64,000 nucleotides of DNA from Molanna angustata (taxonomy: Eukaryota > Arthropoda > Insecta > Trichoptera > Molannidae), in NCBI GenBank assembly GCA_963576475.1, contig OY754982.1, forward strand, positions 7,944,458-8,008,457, given 5' to 3'. Of the stretch, positions 1-10,999 are shown in pieces. The notes beneath the pieces are model-generated. The model saw only the letters and a program-made list of their open reading frames with translations. It searched no databases and had not been told where the DNA came from. Every line of letters begins with the position of its first letter. Within the stretch, counting starts at the first letter, position 1. The position numbers and the translations under genes are program-made.

Positions 1-145
1 TGAGGAGTACAAGGAACCATTAACGGATGAAGATGATGTTCCGGAGCAGTCGAGCAGTGATGATGTGAAGATGTCACAGACCAAGTCTTCGTGGCTTCAA
101 ACACGGTGGCCATTTGTCGATCCTTCATCGTATTTCCAATGGACT
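1..145 (+). CDS. Membrane protein, antepenultimate exon (partial)
   Basis: Open in the frame starting at base 2. It ends at codon ACT (143-145) directly before a GTGAGT donor. Encodes an acidic Ser/Asp/Glu-rich stretch, then a Trp/Phe/Tyr-rich segment before the membrane. The exon start lies outside the window. Confidence 0.7.
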
Positions 146-3100
146 GTGAGTATTATTTTAATTATATTACATCTTCTTATTATGGAATAGGTCTGAAATA
201 TCTGAACTACATATTTTCAAAATTTTAGGATAGTCTTCGTTTCCACAGGAATTTTTATAAATAAAAAAAACATGTATACACGTTGAGTCTCAATGTAGCA
301 TCAAATACTTGGATAAAAGATTTTAACTTTTGATAGTGAAATGCCAATGGTCATTAGTTGTATGAGGTTTTTTTCACTAAACGAATTGGGACGGTTTCGA
401 CTGACTCGGCCCAGTCAGCTGAAACAGTCATGCTGTCAAAGGATAAAATACATATGTATGTGAAACTACAGTCAATTTGTTTGATTTAAGATGGGTCGAT
501 GGCAGAGCGGTTAGCGCGCTGGGCTAGCAATCCAGTGGTCGCGAGTTCGAATCCTGCCTCGACCGATTTCGTTCACCTATAGCACAAGCATTAATGCTTA
601 TTTTAGGGAACGTAGGAAGATGTATATGTACTTGTTTAACAAGAACATATTTATTTTTTATTAAAAAAAAAAAAAACTCATGATGGAATTCTACAACATA
701 AATACAGTCAAAATTCGTTCATTCATTCAGTCATGACATATCCAACAATGTGGGGTAACCAGCGACAGGTGTGAATACCTTATAAAAGGGAGCACAACAC
801 ATGCGTGTATACCCACAAACCAATCTCGTCTCACCTAAAAAGGCACTACTTTCAGAATGAGTGATGAACCTCATTGCTGAACTATTTAAGATGTTATTGT
901 TGCATGTTGTATTTTCGATTACCCGGCTCTTACGGGACACTCAAAAACAATAATAGAAAAGAGTGGAAGCACTATTCTAAGCCGGTGCCTCTCAGCTAAA
1001 AACGTCATTAATGGTGTTAAAATAATTTAATCCATTATAATTCTTAACATAACATCACTCACATATGTTAATTGTGAATTTATTAACTTTTATTTACTAA
1101 CACTTATATTTGATATTTCCGTGTAGGTACCTAATTGTTTATTAATCTTCATCTTGTTTCTTTGTATTAAGTTATGATTAAGAAAAAAGCAAATAGAGTG
1201 ATAATTCTATTAAAGTACAGTGTGATAATGTCTTATTTTTCTTGTTGTGCAATGTCAGGTTCCCCCAATGTCAGCTATCGACTAAGCTAAGCCTCTCTGT
1301 CCCATGCTAATTCCAAAAGACATTGGATATCCCACACTCCAGTCCATTCACGGATATTGTTTAGCCATGACATTTACCTTCAGCCAACATCTCATCGACC
1401 TCCAATCTTTCATTCCAAGATCAGCCGTAGTGCCCATTATTTTGGTCCTTTAATTATCTGACCAAAATATGCCATTTTGCACTGATTGATGATTTTGCAA
1501 TAGGACTCCAGTGTATGCGAGCAACCGCTTTTAGCGACCTTATTTTATAATAAATTTTCCAGTTAGAACAATGCACATTGTTTTGTTTACGTTAACTATG
1601 CACAAATAATGCCCCGCGTCCCGGCTTTCTCCTCTCTCCGACGCACGTGGATTGGCACGCAAAAATCACAGAAAATGAGTTCCGTGAAGCGAAAGCTTTT
1701 TTTGCTAAGAAAAAGCTTGTAATAATGTGTACATTTTCAGGATTACAGTGCCCGCGATAATCTTCTTCTTCCCGCCATCCTATCAGCTGCCTTGTCCGCT
1801 CTTCTGGTCCTGGCCGTTCTCTGCTACGCACTCAGAAGGAGACAACGATGCAAGAGGAGGATACAAGAGATTGGGGTAATGACAAACTTCTACTTTATTT
1901 AACTTCAATAACTTAACCTATTTTACTAATATTTAAATTACCACCAGAGATTGGACTAATGTATTTATTGAGAAAAGAAATCGAGAGTTCAATGTACGGA
2001 ATCAAATTTAATGAATTGTGAAAATATTAATATTATTATTATTTATTTATAGGCAGGCAGCCAAGGCTGATGTGCCTATATCCACTGTCGAATTTTATTA
2101 TTTGGTTGTAACTATTTTGCTGTGTCCAAAAAAAGTCCAGTCTATTCTTGAAAATATTAACATTTTCAGCATCCAAAACATGTTAGGGCAGTTTATTCCA
2201 AGTATTCACCACTCTATTTCAAAGAAAATGCCTTCGAGGAATTGTCGAGAACCTACTTTTCACAAGCTTTAAGCTACAACCACGCAAATTAGTGTTGTGA
2301 CTATATTGATAGAGATTTTTCAGTCATAATGGCCTGATAATATTTTGAATGTTTCAATAAGATCTCCACGTTCTCTTCTACATATATCTCATGTTCTTTA
2401 CACAGCTTGAAAACCACAATGAAAGTCTTTCATTGTGGGTACCTGGACACAAAGGTGGTATTGAAGGTAATGAAATGGAACATAAAAAAGGCCCAGATTG
2501 CGATGGATGGACTCTCAACACTGATATTATCCATTTTGCAAATCAGATATTGGAAAACAAAAATTACAGAAAGGCTAGAATGGAAGAGACTGCTGAATTC
2601 ATTCAAGGCAACTAGGGCTTATAATTATAATGATTAACTGGCACTTATACTTGCTTAAAAAATAAAGGGGCTATCATTCACAAGAACTGAACCAGCATTT
2701 GGCTTAAATGCAGAAGCAAATGTGAAACATGAGAGGAATGTAAACATAATGGGCAACAATAATCCAATACTTAAGCAGTTTCGGCCATACAAAAATTGGG
2801 TAAGCGTCAAATTTAAGTAAAATCCCAAATAGTAAATTACATTGAATATATGCAGCTCCCGTCAGAGAACGATTTCAATAATTTGCCTCAACTCTGAAAG
2901 AGAATGAATCCTAAAATACATAAATACGTGACCCTCATGGGGCAGATAGAAAGAATCAAACGCTTCATTTTTCTGTCTTGACACGTATCCACGACTCATC
3001 AACATTCATGGATCGTCTCTTACATGCTTGTCTATTGTTCAACCTTCTTACGTTTTCTTCTTTCAGGATGGTGCCATCCTTTTCTTAGGCAAATCCGTCT

Positions 3101-3385
3101 TCTCACTCCATTACTATCGACTTTGTATATTTTCTTCACCAGGCATTCTTCTCATGTGGCCAAACCATCTGAACGTGTTCACTTTCATTCTATTACAGAA
3201 TAACTTTCCAAAAATACCCATTTTATAAAATCTACTCAGGTGACTGCTCTTCATAATTCTTGGTTGTAACACAAGATCTGTTTTTCTTATAATTTATCTT
3301 TCGTTTACAGAATTTAACATCGGATCTTCAAGCCGAGGACAACGCCATCTTACTGAGTGCGGAAAATCCATCAGAAGATGATTAA
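1..3385 (+). CDS. C-terminal part of an unidentified single-pass membrane protein (three exons, 5' end outside window)
   Basis: Three exons join in phase 0: 1-145, 1741-1875 and 3311-3385 (stop TAA 3383-3385). All boundaries are GT-AG. The joined reading frame gives about 117 residues: an acidic, Ser-rich stretch; a WPFVDPSSYFQW juxtamembrane segment; one strongly hydrophobic segment of about 25 residues (LLLPAILSAALSALLVLAVL) followed at once by a basic stop-transfer cluster (RRRQRCKRR); then a short acidic tail ending SEDD. The topology fits a type I protein with lumenal or extracellular N-terminus. The tail holds DNAILL, matching the acidic dileucine sorting signal [DE]XXXL[LI] used for endosome/lysosome targeting. 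I do not recognise the family; the N-terminal ectodomain that would identify it lies upstream of the window. It runs convergently to pyruvate carboxylase. Confidence 0.75.
490..676 (+). mobile_element. SINE family A, copy 1 (tRNA-derived head, A-rich tail)
   Basis: The head looks like a tRNA: box A-like GGCAGAGCGGTTAGCGCGC, an anticodon arm with stem CTGGG/TCCAG, and box B GAGTTCGAATCC, with GGTCGA/TCGACC able to pair as an acceptor stem. A conserved body follows (TATAGCACAAGCATTAATGC, then GTACTTGTTTAACAAG) and a poly(A) tail. The body and tail, and four more copies in the window, show it is a SINE and not a tRNA gene. It lies in an intron of the membrane-protein gene. Confidence 0.85.
677..1730. 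other. Intron sequence, no further feature seen
   Basis: AT-rich intron between the first two exons of the membrane-protein gene, after the SINE. No coding sequence or repeat recognised. Confidence 0.5.
1741..1875 (+). CDS. Membrane protein, transmembrane exon
   Basis: Acceptor ACATTTTCAG ends at 1740 and a GTAATG donor starts at 1876. The exon is 45 codons, phase 0 at both ends. It encodes the only transmembrane helix and the Arg/Lys-rich stop-transfer sequence. Confidence 0.75.
2391..2640 (+). mobile_element. Non-LTR retrotransposon RNase H remnant
   Basis: An open frame contains SLWVPGHKGGIEGNEM, the RNase H signature around the fourth catalytic region of I/R1-type non-LTR elements. The final catalytic Asp context is degraded and the frame shifts afterwards. 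It is a short dead fragment in an intron of the membrane-protein gene. Confidence 0.6.
2925..3215 (-). mobile_element. RTE-type non-LTR 3' fragment (family 1)
   Basis: Reverse-complement similarity to the plus-strand copy at 55104-55700: shared stretches include GTGGCCAAACCATCTGAACG and the motif around CATTCATGGATCGTC. It covers the C-terminus and 3' end of the reverse transcriptase ORF and is 5' truncated and diverged. Confidence 0.65.
3311..3385 (+). CDS. Membrane protein, terminal coding exon
   Basis: Acceptor TTCGTTTACAG ends at 3310. The exon has 24 codons plus TAA and encodes an acidic cytoplasmic tail with DNAILL (dileucine-type signal). The 3' UTR follows; several AATAAA-like sites occur downstream (for example near 4505) but the cleavage site cannot be chosen. 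Confidence 0.75.
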   Translation, partial: NLTSDLQAEDNAILLSAENPSEDD

Positions 3386-5500
3386 GGAAGGTTTTATTTT
3401 ATTTGTAATAATTTAAAATATTTGGATCCCCCACCACTTGTAAGTACCTAGTAATTTCTGAGTCTTTATGCACATCATCTAAAGTCAAATATTGTTTTTC
3501 TAAACTTTGAAAATATGATAGTTTTGTAATGATTTTTCTTTTAACTAATTACTGACCTTAAACAGCAGATTAGAAACTGCCCTTCAGTTGACGTAACTCA
3601 CAATAAGTCTCAATGAAAAGTGGGATTGGGATTCAATTACAATGGTACAACACTTTTTGTCATTTGTTCTAGTCATATTTTTTTTAATTATTTATTATTT
3701 TATACACATTTCCTTCGCTATTTATTTATGATGATACCTTTCTAAGTTGTAATAATATGCCGACTTTCAGCATATTATTTATATTTTGTAAGATTTTTTT
3801 AATCATGAGTATGTAAGAAAAAAAATGCTTGTAGTATTAAGGTGTGTGATAAAAAACATTCAGGCTAGTCAAATTCCTCTATTATTTAACTATCATAAAC
3901 TAGATTATAATTCATCATTTTTTTATGAGTATTTACATAGGAGCGAGCATATGTACAAATTATTTTTTACTGATAAATTATAATAGGTTGATATTGAAAT
4001 TTTTTGATTTACTTATACTTACAATATGGGCATTGTTTACCTTTTTAAAAGTATAATATTTTATTATTTATTATATAATATAATTGACTAAAATGACTTA
4101 AATTTATATAGTATGTGTATCTTAATGATATGAATTTTTTTATAGTGTTATTTATTTTTTTTATTCCAAGATCAAAATTGTGTAATCATAGAATTAAAAA
4201 TACGAAACTTTTGACAGTATATGTACTTAGTGTATATTGTTTTGAAAGATTCATCTTTTTGTGTGTATTATTTATTAAATTTTTTAGCAGGTTCCTACCT
4301 ACTAAAATAATAACCTTCGTCCATAAAACTTCAAAATTCAAAGGTCAAATTCAGATTCAAAAAGAGAAAATATAAAAATATTGTATATGTTGTTACTGAA
4401 GCTGTTGTTACTTTATATTTATTTATAAACGTTTAAAATTTATATGAACAAATTAATATAACTTGACTAAAAAAATCTCAAAGCCTTGAATGTATTTGTG
4501 AATGAATAAAATTTATAAATGCTTTGAATTTTGGCAAGCTTTTAAAGAAAAATCAACTTTCTACTATTGAGTTATATCTATTATGTACTAGATAATCGCG
4601 TTCAGATATTAAATCATTATTTTCTAAAATATACTCATTGGCAATCCTAATTTATCATATAATTAATTATTTACGATGTTCCAATGCGAAGGATTCTAAT
4701 GTCACCTTTCTATTTCAATCACTCATCCGCTGAAAGTTGTCCCTAGTACTTATTAGGTACATCATACTTCAATGAAATCAATAAGTATATAATTTTATTA
4801 ATTTAATTATACTTAATTAAATTTTCCAATAAATTTAAATATTTCATCAGCAATTTAACTATTTTTTAAGTCGTACACGCACTGAAAAACTTAGCTACTT
4901 TCGACCACTTTATACATTAGTGAATATATACTCTGTATTTTGATAGCGCATTATTTTAATTATTAATAAACAGTAGAATTTCACCAATTTAAAATTTTTG
5001 AGATAATACTCATGACATTTGCATACCTATATTTTTACCATATCCATTCTCTGTAATATGAAGCTTTTTACCATTGTAAGATACCTCTTCTGTTTTGTAA
5101 CAGCCATCACCACATCTTTTATATCAAACCAGCCTTGTGTAGTTATATCAAATACAAAACTCACATGTCTAATATAACATTCTCTGAAGAAAAGGATTGA
5201 CCCTTTCCTGCACCACTCACAACTTCTATTTTTAACGAACTTTAAAAAAAGGAGGAGGTTATCAATTTGACATTTTTTATGTAACATCAGGGATACTTCT
5301 TTACCACATTGAACGATTACAATTTTTTTTTCTCTTTAGAACGAGGGTACCTCATAGGTGGTCCCATTTAAATTTGATCAATGATTTGTTATTTGTAGAA
5401 ATGGATGGTTCCATATAAATTTGATCAAAATCTGATGGTGAAATTCACAAAGAAATCATAAAAGTATCTATTTGGAAAAGCATTAATTATAGACAAACAA
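3386..5500. other. 3' flank of the membrane-protein gene, AT-rich, no gene
   Basis: Very AT-rich sequence, presumably 3' UTR and intergenic DNA. Short open frames here have no recognisable protein character. The stretch 5330-5470 resembles repeat sequence also seen near 59.7-59.9 kb (GGTCCCATTT..AATTTGATCAA). Confidence 0.4.
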
Positions 5501-5640
5501 TTCTTTACCGCATCAACAGATTTTTTGTAGTCTGTTTTTTTATATGAAAGATTATTCTCATCAAAATTTGCTTAAACCTTTTGCTTTTGCTATTAACCTC
5601 ATCAAAATTTGCTTTCAACGTATGTTTCAAATGTTTACTG

Positions 5641-6480
5641 ACACATATACAGAACATTTTAAGGTTGACATGATCATACTCAAACCACTTTAAGGCCGAC
5701 ATGATCTTACTCAAATGACTCAAAGTCGAAACCCATCTCAAAGAAGAAGAGGTAGCGTAAAGCTGGCAGACGACCATTCATTTGAAACAGTTGACCAATT
5801 TACGTATCTGGGATCTCCCCTTACGGAAAATAATGAAGAGGAAGTAGAAATCAAAAAAAGAATATCAGCAGGCAATAAAACTTATTTCTCCTTATTGCCA
5901 GTGTTCAGGTCTCGCAACGTCCACAGGAAAACTAAATTGACATTATATAAGACAATCATTAGGACTGTGTTGACTTATGGATGCGAGGCTCTGACACTGA
6001 CCATGAAATCCGCTGAAGTATTAGATGTCTTCGAAAGGAGAGTCCTTCGCCGAATATGTGGTCCTGCGAAGGAAGGAGATGAATGGCGCATAAAGAAAAA
6101 TGAAGAGCTGTACAAAATTTATGAAGCCCCAAAGATCTCAACCCATATAAGACTGCTAAGGTTGAGATGGGCTGGGTACTTAGAGAAGAGCAGGACGAAC
6201 GCCTTCGTCTCGCTCGGTAGTGACTCGTCAACTGTGGCGAATGTTGTTTGGTTAGGGCACACCGCCGGCGCAGACGTCGGGTCAGACATCCTGTGTTGAC
6301 AATTGTGACGTCAAATCTGACAGGTGATGATTGCGTCGGATGCCCCCGGTGTTAGCCCGCCAAGCTTTCGGACGCCAACACGAGGACCGAGAGGTTGACA
6401 TGATCTTACTCAAAACATTTTAAAGTTGACATTATCTTACTCAAACCATTTCAAAGGTTGACATGATCTTACTCAAGCCA
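5641..6480 (+). repeat. 31-bp tandem repeat split by a retrotransposon fragment
   Basis: The unit GTTGACATGATCTTACTCAA plus about 11 more bases recurs twice at about 5655-5718 and three times at about 6393-6478. The reverse-transcriptase fragment at 5715-6390 sits between the two groups. Confidence 0.7.
5715..6390 (+). mobile_element. Non-LTR retrotransposon, C-terminal reverse transcriptase remnant
   Basis: An open frame of 194 codons (5715-6299) reads FETVDQFTYLGSPLTENN, then LTYGCEALTLTMKSAEVLDV, FERRVLRRICGP and RLRWAGYLEKS. These are the conserved C-terminal segments of RTE-like reverse transcriptases (YLG.., TYG.E.W, ER..LRRI.GP, L.W.GH). The catalytic N-terminal half is missing, so it is a 5'-truncated copy. 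The frame leaves the family after about residue 165. Confidence 0.8.
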
Positions 6481-6489
6481 TCCTATTTT

Positions 6490-7570
6490 CTTTCATCTGT
6501 ACCGAAAATATTAGGGTATCTTCTTCGTCTTGGATTAGATCATTTGACCCATTTGTGAATATCTTGGGTGGATCAGGTCCAGATGAGTTTCCATCTCTTT
6601 GGTGGTCTTCCGGGAAGACTTTTATTGTTTCCGATTAGTGAAATTCTACTGTACGATTATTATAATTTAAGTGAAAAGTATATTTCTGTATTTAATTTTT
6701 TTCTTATAAGACTGACACGATATTAAGATATTATAACAAAAAAAAAAAATGATTAAAAATCTGAAAGATCTCATTGGTGCTTTCAAAAAAATTATAGATG
6801 AGAACACTTGGTAGTGTTGCCAGCTCCCAAAACGTAGATTTTTATTATTCTGTAGCTGAAAGACTCTCTGATTTTCTTTATAGAAGAAAACTCGTGTACC
6901 GTTGCGTCTCGAAAGTTGGCTTGGCAATAAATTTGTTTATTACTGTTAGGGGCATATGTGAGTATTGAATATTGATAATTTATTGTTAGACAGAACATTG
7001 TGTCTACTATGTTATTATGTTATGTCTAAAGCTGGTTTGTGATTGTCTTAGTTTAGTTGAAATGGCTAAATATTGATAAGTATCTGATTCACCTATCCAA
7101 TTAAAGAAAACTTTAATCTGTTGATATTCTATTGAAATTAAAATCTAAAGCAGTTTGTTTAAGAAAGAAATGTATTTTTAATAACACATAAATGCAAATA
7201 AATTATTTGTATACAAAACACACAAATGCCCCAACGCATGGGTAATAATTACAAACTATGATAAAATATTTATTTTTAGTTAGATATAAATGGGTGTATT
7301 TTTTTAAATGACTAAATGTGTATTTTTAGATTTTATTTTATTTTTGTAATGTAGATTGTGTCACCATATAAATGTTTCATAGAACCATTGTGTATTTTGT
7401 CCATAGATTCATATTATTTTTACAATTTTTGTAAAACTATTTCATTAATTGAATGGGTGGTGAAGTAAAATAGATTATTACATAATTATATTTTGTGAGT
7501 CAAAATATATATTCCAAATAAACTATTTTTCTTCTATGTCCCCTAAATCAACATTCTTTTTTTTGTTATT
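6490..7570. other. AT-rich stretch, nothing recognised
   Basis: No coding sequence or repeat family recognised on either strand. Confidence 0.4.
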
Positions 7571-7574
7571 CAAT

Positions 7575-7757
7575 ATATCCTATTCTGATTCGTCTAAATT
7601 TATCCGTCTGAATTTTAGTATATGAGAAATGTCAAATAGTTGACTATATTTATACGGGACACTCATTATGTCACACCGCGCGGATAAAATCCTTTGACAC
7701 AAAACGCCCTTTGGTTATAGACGTTTTCGTACTCTGAAACGAATCAGAATAGGATAT
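7575..7757. mobile_element. Short MITE with 18-bp perfect terminal inverted repeats
   Basis: ATATCCTATTCTGATTCG at 7575-7592 is the exact inverse of 7740-7757. Length is 183 bp with no coding capacity. Flanks are TA-rich, so the target duplication is ambiguous; a Tc1/mariner-type TA target is possible. Confidence 0.7.
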
Positions 7758-7759
7758 AA

Positions 7760-8670
7760 TGTATTTTAAAATTTTAGATAATTAAATATACTAATAGTTT
7801 TATAATCCGTATCAATGTCGATGGGACATTATCTGTGTTTATTTTTAACCAATAATAATGGGTTTAAGGTTTGATTGATGATTGCAAAAAATTATCTTCA
7901 TGCACATTATTTTGCTATGGCGCTGCGCGTTTAAAACCTTTTTTTTATTTTTATTTAACTTTTATTATATTTTTATCTACTAAATAACTTATATTAAATT
8001 GAAATTTTCATAATCCAAAATTAAAAAATTAAATCCAATCATAATATTTTTTTATGTCAAAACTGTTTGATATTAAAAAACAACTCAATTTTCGTGTTAT
8101 TGGTATACTTTTAAATATACAATAAATTTTATGTCAACTTTCAGAGTAGATATTGCATTTATTTTGTGAAATTGTTCTTGTGCAATTCATGACATTTTTT
8201 CACTCACCCATTTCACTTTGGAAAAAATCTCGTAAAAAAATAATAAATATTTTGTACGGATCTTTAACTGGTCACACTTTGTCCAAATGAAGCCTCAAAT
8301 CATTTAAATAGATATTAGTGAAAAATAATATTTATATATATTATATTTTTTCACCCCTATTTGGAAGGAATTGTAATGAGAAATAGTAGAAAGTATAATG
8401 TCTGTCTTATACATTATAATATGATGTAATATTATAGGAGTGATTAGCGGATTATTTGTATTTAATATTAATTATTATCAATAGAATGTTCTGGATGTTG
8501 TGCTGTATCAATAACATTTTGTTTATCCCAATAAATATAAATTAAATTATTGTTATAATATGTAACTGTGTAAAGTTTTGAACCCAGCACTTGTCTAAAT
8601 GTGTTGTTAATGAAAACATCTTAAGAGGACATATAAATCTAAACATTGTATTTTGAAATACCATAAGTAT
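7760..8670. other. AT-rich stretch, nothing recognised
   Basis: No supportable gene or repeat. Confidence 0.4.
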
Positions 8671-8674
8671 TTTT

Positions 8675-9420
8675 AACATTTCTCTAGTGAATGTTCATCA
8701 CACAATTTTAAAATTCTGAATTAATTCCCCATTAAAAATATATTAAAAACATATTTTTTTACAGCATTTTTTTAAATTACTCCATAACTATATTACATAA
8801 TATGTCACAGAGAAATAACTCTTTCTATGTGCTTAAAGAGTGCATAGAATAGAAGTGAATGACTGAATAAGTTTTTTCATTTCAAGTAAGCATAGAATAA
8901 TAATAGTATAGAATACTCTTTAGCCTACAGTAAACGCGACCGCTTTATGTTGACTAATTTGGTCAACATTTTGCTACGAGCATTCAGTAATCATTTGGCC
9001 GTCTGCGTGATTCGTTCTTCAAATAGGGAATTTTTTAACTGCTTGCTAAATTATTTACGCAGTCATAACGAGTAGTACTATACGAACAATGTCTACCAGC
9101 AGAGTCATACATAATATATTGACACGAGCCGACCAATAAAACGGCTTCACTTTTTCAGCGAGGTATTGTATGGGAATGAGTATTCTATACTTTTATTATT
9201 CTATGCAAGTAAGGTTTGTTCTTAAAATGCAATAAATCAACAAATTTTGGGTTTCCGATAATTTAAATCATGTATAAACCCCTTTTAATGCACGCGATAG
9301 TTACCCTTACTGACAATTAACTTCATAGTGTATTAGGCGGTTTTGATATGTCATGTTTTCAGTCACTAGATTTAGAATTATATGCCATCTAAATAATTAT
9401 TTATTCAATGGTATATGTAT
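8675..9420 (+). repeat. Dispersed repeat, plus-strand copy (inverse copy at 56640-57080)
   Basis: The reverse complement of about 56640-57080 aligns along this stretch, including ATGCACGCGATAGTTACCCT and AGGCGGTTTT. The copy here is interrupted by the MITE at 8891-9205. No coding capacity seen; family unknown. Confidence 0.7.
8891..9205. mobile_element. hAT-like MITE with 8-bp target duplication
   Basis: Terminal inverted repeats of about 28 bp start CATAGAATAATAATAGTATA (right end is the inverse with one change). The flanks are CAAGTAAG at 8883-8890 and again at 9206-9213, a perfect 8-bp duplication. The paralogous repeat at about 56860 lacks the insert. An 8-bp duplication is typical of hAT elements; no transposase is encoded. 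Confidence 0.8.
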
Positions 9421-9454
9421 ACTCATATGTGTGAGAAAATTTGTGTAATCAAAA

Positions 9455-9700
9455 TAGGTTGAATTGGAAGAAATATTTAGAAATACATATGATCGTGAAC
9501 ATAAAAATGCCCCATTAAGCCCTATAGTCATATATGTACATACAAAGGCAGAAGACAGTTCCATTCCTTCCAACTTTATATGTTTTCTTCATCAGGCATA
9601 CTTCATTCACTATTCCCATGTGACCAAAGCATCTCAATATGTTCACTTTCATAAGCTAAAAAATAAGTCGCTTCCAATGTTATTAAATAATTTATTTTAA
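9455..9700 (-). mobile_element. RTE-type non-LTR fragment (family 1), first piece
   Basis: Inverse of the 55410-55500 region of the family 1 copy: CATCAGGCATACTTCATTCA and GTGACCAAAGCATCTCAATA are shared with small changes. 5' truncated. Confidence 0.65.
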
Positions 9701-9757
9701 ATATAGTCATCCTAACAATCAAAATCAACGAGACAAACAATGAAAGATTATTTGGTG

Positions 9758-9950
9758 TGTTCCTAATGGGGTAAGCACAGAGAACCAAACACCATGCATA
9801 CCAATCTGTTTAATCTCATAGATGCATCTTGTCATTTATAAACTCTTCTGTTATTCTGACTTAATATTCCCATCTCAATATTTCATTTGCATGGTCTCAC
9901 CATATCTTTCTTTACCGATCATTCCGTCTCGTTGCAACTCTTTTCAATGT
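9758..9950 (-). mobile_element. RTE-type non-LTR fragment (family 1), second piece
   Basis: Starts with the family 1 3' end, inverse orientation (GGGGTAAGCACAGAGAACCA), followed by diverged C-terminal coding sequence. It is separate from the piece at 9455-9700. Confidence 0.55.
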
Positions 9951-9956
9951 GATTAA

Positions 9957-10170
9957 GCGGACTTTGTGCTCAGCTGGTTAGATATCTGACCCCTGAGCCA
10001 AAGGTCCCGGGTTCGTTTCCCTCTGGAGACACAGTTTTTAATTGTGTCTGGATCTGTGAGACGATAAATATCATGAGTCTCCAGAATGTGGCAACTTGTT
10101 ATCGGGTGCCTGTTGAATTAATATTTGACATAGTACCTGTTAGTTGCCCGAGAAGCTATACAAAAAAAAT
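9957..10170 (+). mobile_element. SINE family B, copy 1 (tRNA-derived head)
   Basis: Head TGCTCAGCTGGTTAGATATC (box A-like) and GGTCCCGGGTTCGTTTCCC (box B-like), then a body with GTCTCCAGAATGTGGCAAC that is shared with the inverse copy at 51425-51658. It differs from family A in both head and body. Confidence 0.75.
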
Positions 10171-10644
10171 TAGTAAACCACCTCAATGTATCGATTTTGC
10201 CAAACCTATGCGCCATTTGCTCTATTCCCTGCTACAACTCTTCTTTCAATACCTCCCGTTTCTTTTTAACATACTTCTTAAATACAAATTTATCTTCATA
10301 TTTGTAAATACATATATCAATGAAACAAATAAATTTATTAAATCTTAACATTAGAACAATAATTTTCAGTATTGAACAAATTTAAAATCTGATAGTTTTA
10401 AGGATACTTTTTTATCTATATTTTGTTGAAATTAATCAATGCTAGGTAGGTTCCATCAATATTTTGAAATAGATTTTTGTTATCGAAAGTTAGCTCTGAA
10501 ATCTATTTATTGATAAACAATCAAATTGTTCTTAATGCACAAATAACACATAAAAAACCCCCAACAACATTTTTTCTTGTATGTAATTTGTTATTTTTAT
10601 TTACTGAGATGCCTTTATATAACTGCATGTTTTTATTTAAACTA

Positions 10645-10990
10645 TTATATTCTTCTTCTTCTCCAACCCTCGTCCCTTCACTGCTGGATTTAGGCCTCTT
10701 CCATACACTTCCACTTGTCTCTGTTCTGTCCCCACCGCATCCAGGTTTCACCAGCCACTTGGACAATGTCATCAGACCATCTGTTAGGGGGTCTTCCAAC
10801 ACTACTATTATTTGTAGTATTCTGGGAGCCCATCTAGTATACCCTTTTCTTCCTAAATATCCAGCCCATTGCTCTTTAATCTAGCAACACGATCCATTAT
10901 ATCGGCAACTTTCGTATGGCGCCTAATCTCTTCATTTTGTATTTCGTCGCGAAGACTCATGCCAAGCAGATGCCTTTCCATGGATCGCTT
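10645..10990 (-). mobile_element. RTE-type non-LTR 3' fragment (family 2) with GAA tail
   Basis: On the minus strand it reads GRPPNRWSDDIVQVAGETW followed by a Trp-rich end, the C-terminal signature of RTE-like reverse transcriptases, and terminates in a short GAAGAA run. Related to the fragment at 51695-51945. Two stops lie near the end. Confidence 0.7.
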
Positions 10991-10999
10991 CACGACTTT

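Noticed and set aside
495..566. tRNA gene (and similar calls at 14040-14110, 34700-34775)
   Set aside because: A and B boxes are present, but the same downstream body and A-rich tail follow every copy, the anticodon triplet varies and some arms mispair. These are SINE heads.
4115..4375. 86-codon Phe-rich ORF in the 3' flank of the membrane-protein gene
   Set aside because: AT-rich low-complexity sequence, no splice or family support.
10477..10884. 135-codon plus-strand ORF
   Set aside because: It reads antisense through an RTE 3' fragment; the minus-strand frame has the recognisable motif.
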